Of a DNA stretch of 64,000 bases, positions 59,408 to 64,000 are shown piece after piece. The notes under the pieces are model-generated. The model did no database searches, was not told where the DNA came from, and saw only the letters and a program-made list of their open reading frames with translations. Origin of the DNA: Tricholomella constricta (Eukaryota; Basidiomycota; Agaricomycetes; Agaricales; Lyophyllaceae); NCBI GenBank assembly GCA_013368375.1, contig JAACJP010000057.1, forward strand, positions 62,001-126,000, read 5' to 3'. The position numbers and the translations under genes were made by a program. Numbering within the stretch: the stretch's first letter is position 1; each line of letters begins with the position of its first letter.

Positions 59408-59424
59408 CACGTGCCCCTCACGTG
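59408..59424. promoter_or_regulatory. Twin CACGTG motif upstream of the B2 antisense gene
   Basis: CACGTG at 59408 and 59419, same 11-bp spacing as in B1, followed by the shared ACCGCGCGCGACCC. Lies between the antisense start and the 3' LTR, so it could drive the antisense gene. Confidence 0.5.
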
Positions 59425-59506
59425 ACCGCGCGCGACCCAGAAAGAAAAACAACCGCCACACTATCCGTATTCGAACATCTCCCCGCGTCTCAGTGGCTCG
59501 ACGCTT

Positions 59507-59877
59507 GAGGAGGGGGTAATGTCACGACCGCCCCTAACAACCACCCCTAAAATCACATCCCACTACGCTTTCCCACGCCTACCCACTGTATATAACATGA
59601 CACCACTTCTTTCCAGACTCTTCACCTCGATATTACCATTTGTTACGACTAGTTCCCGTTCTCGTTTCTTATTCTCTCTTACTCTCTCGGTTTACTCAGC
59701 TCCGCAATTGTATCACTTGTGCTCATTCGTTCGAATAAGCTCCGGTGAACATCCTCGTCAACGCTCACGACCTCCGATTACCCTATCGGAGCCCGTCTTC
59801 CTTGACGACGTCAGGCCTGTCCGCTTCGGTGGTCTCGGAATAACTCCGCAACCAGCGTGCTACGCAAGGTCCTAACA
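59507..59877 (+). repeat. Polypurine tract and 3' LTR of B2
   Basis: PPT GAGGAGGGGG at 59507-59516. LTR 59520-59877 (358 bp), apparently identical to the 5' LTR, then TSD CGCCC. Confidence 0.93.
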
Positions 59878-60068
59878 CGCCCGTGCTTCGCACTAAATAA
59901 CTTCTCGCTTTATCTAGCTTACCTTCGGTACCTTGATAGTACGCTCGGTCTCCGTACCGTTATCTTATTCCTTTGCTAAATTTTTACTTCAGTTCCTAGT
60001 ACTACTTCCTACTCCTTTCGTTCGATCCACTCTCGGTTCCTTCGACATCTTAAATCACTCAATTTGGC

Positions 60069-61472
60069 ATGTCTGATGGCGCACACCTTCCTGGGCCGCC
60101 GCGTGAGCCCACGTTGGCTGACGAACTCGCTGCTGCCGAACGCACTCGTCTTCGAGGAGAAAGGTTCGAGAGCCTTGTTGACGACGCTCTCAACGGCCGT
60201 CTTACCGTCTCGGAATTCGTTGGTAAACTCATTGCCGAAGGAGCCACACTGGAAGAAGGGAAGGATTACGCCGACTTGCTCGCTCAGCGCTACGCTCAAC
60301 GTGGCGCCCCAGTCGCTGGTGTTGAAGGAGCAGGCGGAGATGCCGTTGAGCGGGAACCTACTCCCGATTTGCCTGACGACGAGCTGGAGACGTTCAGAGA
60401 GCAGCGCGCTCACCTCGCGGAACAAAATCATCTCGCTGCTGAAGAAGCACGCCGCAACGCTGTCGATGCTGCTGCCTGGGCGGTCTTACAAGCAAAACTT
60501 GGTCGACTCTCGCTGGGTGCAGATACCCAACGGAGTAATGCTGGGTTCAGTCCGGGTTTCTTTGCGAACCTTCTCGGACTTGATCCCATCCAGGAACCCC
60601 TCATCCCTGCGTCAGTACTGGCCGTCGCCCCTCACTTGGGCGATCTCGCTGCGTCGGTTGGCGACCCCCATCTCGAATCCACCTGGAAGCTGCGGTGCGC
60701 TTACGCAGGGGAGAAGGTCCTCGACGCTATCGTTAATGTCATGCAGACCATGCAAGTGCCTGATCCCATTCCTCGCCCAGTTTGGCGGACCATGGCTCAG
60801 GATGGGTACGTTGATTTTGAGAAATTGTACGCCTCGATGGAGCGTGGCTACGACCACGGCGACGAGCAAAGCTCCCTCCCGGGGGGGTTCGCCCTTGTTA
60901 GGAAAGACCATATCTCAGCACGCCGCCCTATTCGTTCAGAAGCTGAGTGGACTCGAGTTTTTGACACTTGGGCCGCGGGCGTGGGCATGTTGTACATCCA
61001 CCGTGCTCAAGAGTTGGGTACCTATCGCAAAATCGTCATCGACCTCTTTCGCCTGTCTGCTAACCCGGTCGTCGCCATCCAATTCGACCTTGACGCTCGC
61101 GACCGCTATGCGAAACTCCCTTTCCGGCTTGACGATCGGGTGGAGCTGCAGACTCCCCTCTTCGCTCAGATCTTCCGGGGTTCGGCGTCGTCGTCCGCTT
61201 CTGGGAAACGCAAGGCGTCTTCGTCCTCAGGCGGTGGTGGAGCTGGCACGCCGTCTCCGAAACGCCGCGACGTTGCTTGCCAGAATTGGAACCTCGGGCT
61301 TTGCGAGGAGACCCCGTGCGCGTTTGGGCGTCGCCACGGCTCTTGCAGCGAATGCGGGGGGAAGCATAGGGCCAAAGACGAACCAGGATGTCTTATCCTC
61401 CTCCAAGCTCGACGATCTGTCGGAACAGGAAGAGGTGGCAGCTCGGGTGGCGCTGGCTCTGGGAGGGCCTAA
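60069..61472 (+). CDS. Gag-like ORF1 with C3H-type zinc motif
   Basis: 467 residues, start MSDGAHLPGPP. The N-terminal third is charged and helical (EFVGKLIAEGATLEEGKDYADLL). The central region (PASVLAVAP.., RRPIRSEAEWTRVFDTW, FRLSANPVVAIQFD) resembles the nucleocapsid-like protein of fungal DIRS-type elements. Near the C-terminus is a Ser/Gly-rich linker and a Cys/His motif (ACQNWNLGLCEETPCAFG, then CSECGGKH, then C) likely to bind RNA. It ends in the region where ORF2 is already open in another frame. Confidence 0.8.
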   Translation: MSDGAHLPGPPREPTLADELAAAERTRLRGERFESLVDDALNGRLTVSEFVGKLIAEGATLEEGKDYADLLAQRYAQRGAPVAGVEGAGGDAVEREPTPDLPDDELETFREQRAHLAEQNHLAAEEARRNAVDAAAWAVLQAKLGRLSLGADTQRSNAGFSPGFFANLLGLDPIQEPLIPASVLAVAPHLGDLAASVGDPHLESTWKLRCAYAGEKVLDAIVNVMQTMQVPDPIPRPVWRTMAQDGYVDFEKLYASMERGYDHGDEQSSLPGGFALVRKDHISARRPIRSEAEWTRVFDTWAAGVGMLYIHRAQELGTYRKIVIDLFRLSANPVVAIQFDLDARDRYAKLPFRLDDRVELQTPLFAQIFRGSASSSASGKRKASSSSGGGGAGTPSPKRRDVACQNWNLGLCEETPCAFGRRHGSCSECGGKHRAKDEPGCLILLQARRSVGTGRGGSSGGAGSGRA

Positions 61473-63327
61473 ACGCTTGAGCCAGAAAAGAAGCGCCGAG
61501 TCCGCGCAGTTGGAGGCGCCGCGCTTTCGTAGAGGTTTCGTTTGGTCTGACTCTCATTCATACTCTCCCGACAATATATCTCCTTCTGCCCTGTACACTG
61601 AGACTGCGCCTCCCCTTCCCTCGCCACCATCTCATCTCGTTAATGATCCATTGATACAAGCGTCCCTTCACTCCATGCGCCACCATGTAAAAGTCGACAC
61701 CCCATTTGACGTCGATAAGTTCGAAGCCATGCTTCATGACCACCCGAACAGGCCATTCGTTGACTCCGTGATGTCAGGCCTTCGTAATGGTTTCTGGCCC
61801 TTCGACGAAGGCGACTGGAAGATTGAACTGGAGGAGTTCGAGGGAAACTACTCGACTGACGACTGCGACCTCTCAGCGATCCGAGCATTTCGCGACAAGG
61901 AGTGTGGCGCAGGTCGCTGGTCCTCGGCTCTCCCTTCCTCCGAGCTTCTTCACGGAATGAAGCTATCCCCTATGTTCGTAGTCTGGCAGCGGGGGAAGGG
62001 GCGTGTGGTAACCGACCACAGCGGCTCTGGTATCAACGACGGCATACCCAAATCCGAAGGGAAGGTCCGTTACGACGACCTTCACGTTTTCGGTGATGTG
62101 CTCCGCGACGCCCGGTCCTCGGCTGGCCCACGGCGTATCATCGTCTGGAAGTCGGACGTAGCCTCGGCTTTCCTCAATCTCCCAGCTCATCCCATATGGC
62201 AGCTCCACCAGGTCGTTTCCGTCGATGGACGCCTCCACATCGTCCGGCGTCTCGTGTTCGGCAATAGGGCTTCGCCCCGTTGCTGGTGCGCCGTCTCAGG
62301 TCTGTTGTGTTGGTTGGGAGTTCGTAAGCTTCGCATCATTGGTTTGCTCGTCTATATGGACGACTTCTTTTGTTGGGACTACGCCGGCAACCTGGTCTGG
62401 TTCCATGGTAAACTGCGGCCTAAGAAACAAGTTCAACTTCTTCTCCTGTGGGACGCTATTGGCTGTCCTTGGGAGGACAAGAAGCAAGAGCACGGCGAGG
62501 TCCTCAAAGTCATCGGTTTTTGGGTGGACCCCAATCAGGGTTCGTTCTCGCTAGCTCCCGACACCGTCATCGATATCATTGAGAAGATCGACAACTTTCT
62601 CCTGGCCCAGTGGCGCCACCCTCCCCTTCGCGACTGGCAGCGCCTGGGTGGACACTTGAACTGGCTTCTTAACGTCCTGCCTTGGGGGCGCCCCGCCCTC
62701 ACAGAGCTGTATAGGAAGACGGCGGGGAAGTCGCTTCCCTCGCGTGGAATCCCTCTCAACGCCGCCGTGTGCGCTGACCTGTCTTGGTTGAAATCGATTA
62801 TCCCTTCCGCCATTGGTGTCTGCTTCATCGACGACGGCTGTTGGCGCGTCAGCGACGCCGATATGGTCGTTTGGACGGACACCAGTACCTCGAGGGGCCT
62901 GGGGTTCGTCTTCAGTAATCAAGGGTTTTGTTACGGTTTGCAGCCGTCTTCGTCGAAGTCCCCCATCGATATCTTCTTCCTCGAGCTGGTTGCCATCTTG
63001 TCGGCCATCTCACACGTCGCCTCGTTGCCGGCTCCGCCTCGCAGGCTCCTCATCTGGACGGACAGTCTTAACTGCGTCGGCGCGTTGAACGCGCTACGTG
63101 TTTCTGAGTCTCTTCATAATGGGCCTCTGCTCGCTATCGCGGGCATCATCCTACAGACGAATATCGACATGCGGGTGTGTCATATTCCGGGCGAGGAAAA
63201 TGTTCGCGCCGATCTGTTGTCTCGACTCATGCTCAACGAGTATCGTCGCAAATTCCCCGCCGACCGCGTCCGCTCGTTCGCTCCTCCACGGGAGCTTCTG
63301 CCGGCGCGATGGAAGGGGTGCTTTTAA
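60076..63327 (+). CDS. Reverse transcriptase and RNase H ORF2
   Basis: The recognisable protein starts near 61400. RT motifs: VVWQRGKGRVVTDHSGSG, WKSDVASAFLNLP, LVFGNRASPRCW, and the palm motif LLVYMDDFF near 62355. RNase H-like part: VVWTDTSTSRGLGFV, FLELVAILSAI, IWTDSLNCVGALNAL, ADLLSRL. The stop is at 63325. The frame is open all the way from 60064, overlapping ORF1, and its first ATG (60076) is 7 nt after the ORF1 ATG, so the true N-terminus is uncertain: leaky scanning, frameshift, or a start within the overlap. Confidence 0.85.
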   Translation: MAHTFLGRRVSPRWLTNSLLPNALVFEEKGSRALLTTLSTAVLPSRNSLVNSLPKEPHWKKGRITPTCSLSATLNVAPQSLVLKEQAEMPLSGNLLPICLTTSWRRSESSALTSRNKIISLLKKHAATLSMLLPGRSYKQNLVDSRWVQIPNGVMLGSVRVSLRTFSDLIPSRNPSSLRQYWPSPLTWAISLRRLATPISNPPGSCGALTQGRRSSTLSLMSCRPCKCLIPFLAQFGGPWLRMGTLILRNCTPRWSVATTTATSKAPSRGGSPLLGKTISQHAALFVQKLSGLEFLTLGPRAWACCTSTVLKSWVPIAKSSSTSFACLLTRSSPSNSTLTLATAMRNSLSGLTIGWSCRLPSSLRSSGVRRRRPLLGNARRLRPQAVVELARRLRNAATLLARIGTSGFARRPRARLGVATALAANAGGSIGPKTNQDVLSSSKLDDLSEQEEVAARVALALGGPKRLSQKRSAESAQLEAPRFRRGFVWSDSHSYSPDNISPSALYTETAPPLPSPPSHLVNDPLIQASLHSMRHHVKVDTPFDVDKFEAMLHDHPNRPFVDSVMSGLRNGFWPFDEGDWKIELEEFEGNYSTDDCDLSAIRAFRDKECGAGRWSSALPSSELLHGMKLSPMFVVWQRGKGRVVTDHSGSGINDGIPKSEGKVRYDDLHVFGDVLRDARSSAGPRRIIVWKSDVASAFLNLPAHPIWQLHQVVSVDGRLHIVRRLVFGNRASPRCWCAVSGLLCWLGVRKLRIIGLLVYMDDFFCWDYAGNLVWFHGKLRPKKQVQLLLLWDAIGCPWEDKKQEHGEVLKVIGFWVDPNQGSFSLAPDTVIDIIEKIDNFLLAQWRHPPLRDWQRLGGHLNWLLNVLPWGRPALTELYRKTAGKSLPSRGIPLNAAVCADLSWLKSIIPSAIGVCFIDDGCWRVSDADMVVWTDTSTSRGLGFVFSNQGFCYGLQPSSSKSPIDIFFLELVAILSAISHVASLPAPPRRLLIWTDSLNCVGALNALRVSESLHNGPLLAIAGIILQTNIDMRVCHIPGEENVRADLLSRLMLNEYRRKFPADRVRSFAPPRELLPARWKGCF

Positions 63328-64000
63328 GCGCCCTGGGCGGGTTGGGCGCTCCGCGCTCGGCTCGCCCACCCGTGGACCTGGCGGACTTAGACAAGCACGC
63401 GTTGCACCTCCAGGTTCACGCGCTGGAGAAGTCCACGTCTCTCGGGTACGCCACCGGCGCCCGTGACTATGTGCGCTTCTGTCTCAGCGCGAATCTCCCC
63501 CTCGATCCTACTCCCCTCACGCTCTCTCGTTATGTGGCCTTCTCGTCGCGCCACATCGCATCCGGACCCAAGTATCTTACCGGGGTTCGCCATTTTCTTC
63601 GGGATATCTACCCGGACTTCGACACCAATCGCGCCCACCCTCTCGTTCAGACAACTATCCGCGGCTCGAAGAAGATTCGTGCGGATCGGGTGAAGCGCAA
63701 GCTCCCGCTGCGTGTCGCGCATCTCTCTCAGTTCCTGGCGATCGCGCGGGAGACAGGGTCATACGACGACCTCCTTTTTGCTGTTATCATCTCCTGCTGC
63801 TTTTATGCCTGTCATCGCTCGGGGGAGCTCGTGCAGAAGAACGGCTCTGCCCTGTTTGATTGGCGTAAGGTCATTAAACGGACCTCCTTGCAGTTTTCGG
63901 AGGGCCACGCGCAGTATTTCCTGCCTTATCACAAGTCCGACCCGTTTTACCGGGGCACCGACATCCTTTTTACCCCTCAGGAGGTCTTGGACCCCGTGGC
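63309..64000 (+). CDS. Tyrosine recombinase ORF3 (partial)
   Basis: Starts MEGVLLSALGGLG, overlapping the last 19 bp of ORF2, and is open to the window edge (about 230 residues). N-terminal SAM-like/core-binding region (SLGYATGARDYVRFCLSANLP, YVAFSSRHI), then the catalytic domain with the first Arg box FYACHRSGELV near 63805-63837. The remaining catalytic residues (His-x-x-Arg, Tyr) lie outside the window. Expected to integrate circular cDNA in place of a DDE integrase. Confidence 0.85.
   Translation, partial: MEGVLLSALGGLGAPRSARPPVDLADLDKHALHLQVHALEKSTSLGYATGARDYVRFCLSANLPLDPTPLTLSRYVAFSSRHIASGPKYLTGVRHFLRDIYPDFDTNRAHPLVQTTIRGSKKIRADRVKRKLPLRVAHLSQFLAIARETGSYDDLLFAVIISCCFYACHRSGELVQKNGSALFDWRKVIKRTSLQFSEGHAQYFLPYHKSDPFYRGTDILFTPQEVLDPV

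Larger units (their letters stand above)
47877..59877 (+). mobile_element. Gypsy element B2, nested in recombinase retroelement
   Basis: 12,001 bp including a family-A solo LTR (49922-50390) and a LINE fragment (54194-55196); about 10.5 kb without them. TSD CGCCC at 47872-47876 and 59878-59882. The two 358-bp LTRs look identical. gag is broken, pol is cut by the LINE, and the antisense gene is open. The LTR sequence differs from B1 enough to form a subfamily, yet much of gag and pol is nearly identical to B1. Confidence 0.95.
59878..64000 (+). mobile_element. Tyrosine-recombinase retroelement, right part
   Basis: DIRS/Ngaro-type order gag, RT-RNase H, tyrosine recombinase in three overlapping frames; continues past the window edge. 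No LTRs, integrase or aspartic protease. The leader at 59878-60068 joins 47440-47876. Subclass cannot be fixed because the right terminal repeat is outside the window. Confidence 0.88.

Noticed and set aside
59878..64000. Crypton (recombinase-only DNA transposon)
   Set aside because: A reverse transcriptase with a YMDD box and an RNase H domain precedes the recombinase, so it is a retroelement.

Overview
The window is nuclear DNA of a filamentous basidiomycete, most likely a mushroom-forming Agaricomycete. The genes are dense in short GT-AG introns of about 45-70 nt. Recognisable proteins are fungal (BZZ1, POP2/CAF1, Zn2Cys6 regulators with a fungal-specific middle domain), and the right half is filled with Ty3/Gypsy chromodomain retrotransposons and a tyrosine-recombinase retroelement. 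No rRNA, tRNA or CRISPR was found.

Genic half, 1-24.6 kb: a BZZ1-like F-BAR/C1/SH3/SH3 protein (+, 2279-5380); the CCR4-NOT deadenylase POP2/CAF1 (-, 8063-9339); an EBP-type sterol isomerase-like membrane protein (-, 11688-12720); two tandem paralogous Zn2Cys6 transcription factors (+, 14864-18585 and 19304-22730); and an HNH-nuclease-domain protein (-, 23183-24558). Exons were joined by hand. For POP2, EBP, HNH and the retroelement antisense gene the exon lengths sum to a multiple of three. Between these genes lie stretches with exon-like pieces that I could not assign (1-2278, 5381-8062, 9340-11687).

Transposon half, 24.6-64 kb. Family A is an about 6.2 kb chromodomain Gypsy element (27328-44486), decayed by C-to-T stops, with a reversed solo LTR of its own family in gag (TSD GCACT). 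It is split inside integrase by B1, a 10.46 kb Gypsy element of family B (32963-43421, TSD GGAGC). B2 (47877-59877, TSD CGCCC) is a second family-B copy. It carries a family-A solo LTR (TSD AGGAG) and a 5'-truncated LINE with a poly(A) tail, and it is itself inserted in the leader of a gag/RT-RNaseH/tyrosine-recombinase element that runs off the right edge. A 360 bp TA-flanked MITE and a pair of dispersed repeats fill the gap between A and the recombinase element. Both Gypsy families have a sequence just inside the 5' LTR that is complementary to the LTR about 30 bp below a TATA box, which is the signature of Tf1/sushi-type self-priming.

The most unusual system is in family B. Between the chromodomain-integrase ORF and the 3' LTR, both copies carry a three-exon gene on the opposite strand. 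It encodes an about 630-residue protein with six cysteines spaced as in a Zn2Cys6 cluster, a long coiled coil and a basic C-terminus. Intron positions and phases are the same in both copies, and exon indels are multiples of three. The B2 copy is open although B2 gag and pol are broken. Family B pol also carries two consecutive retropepsin domains instead of one.
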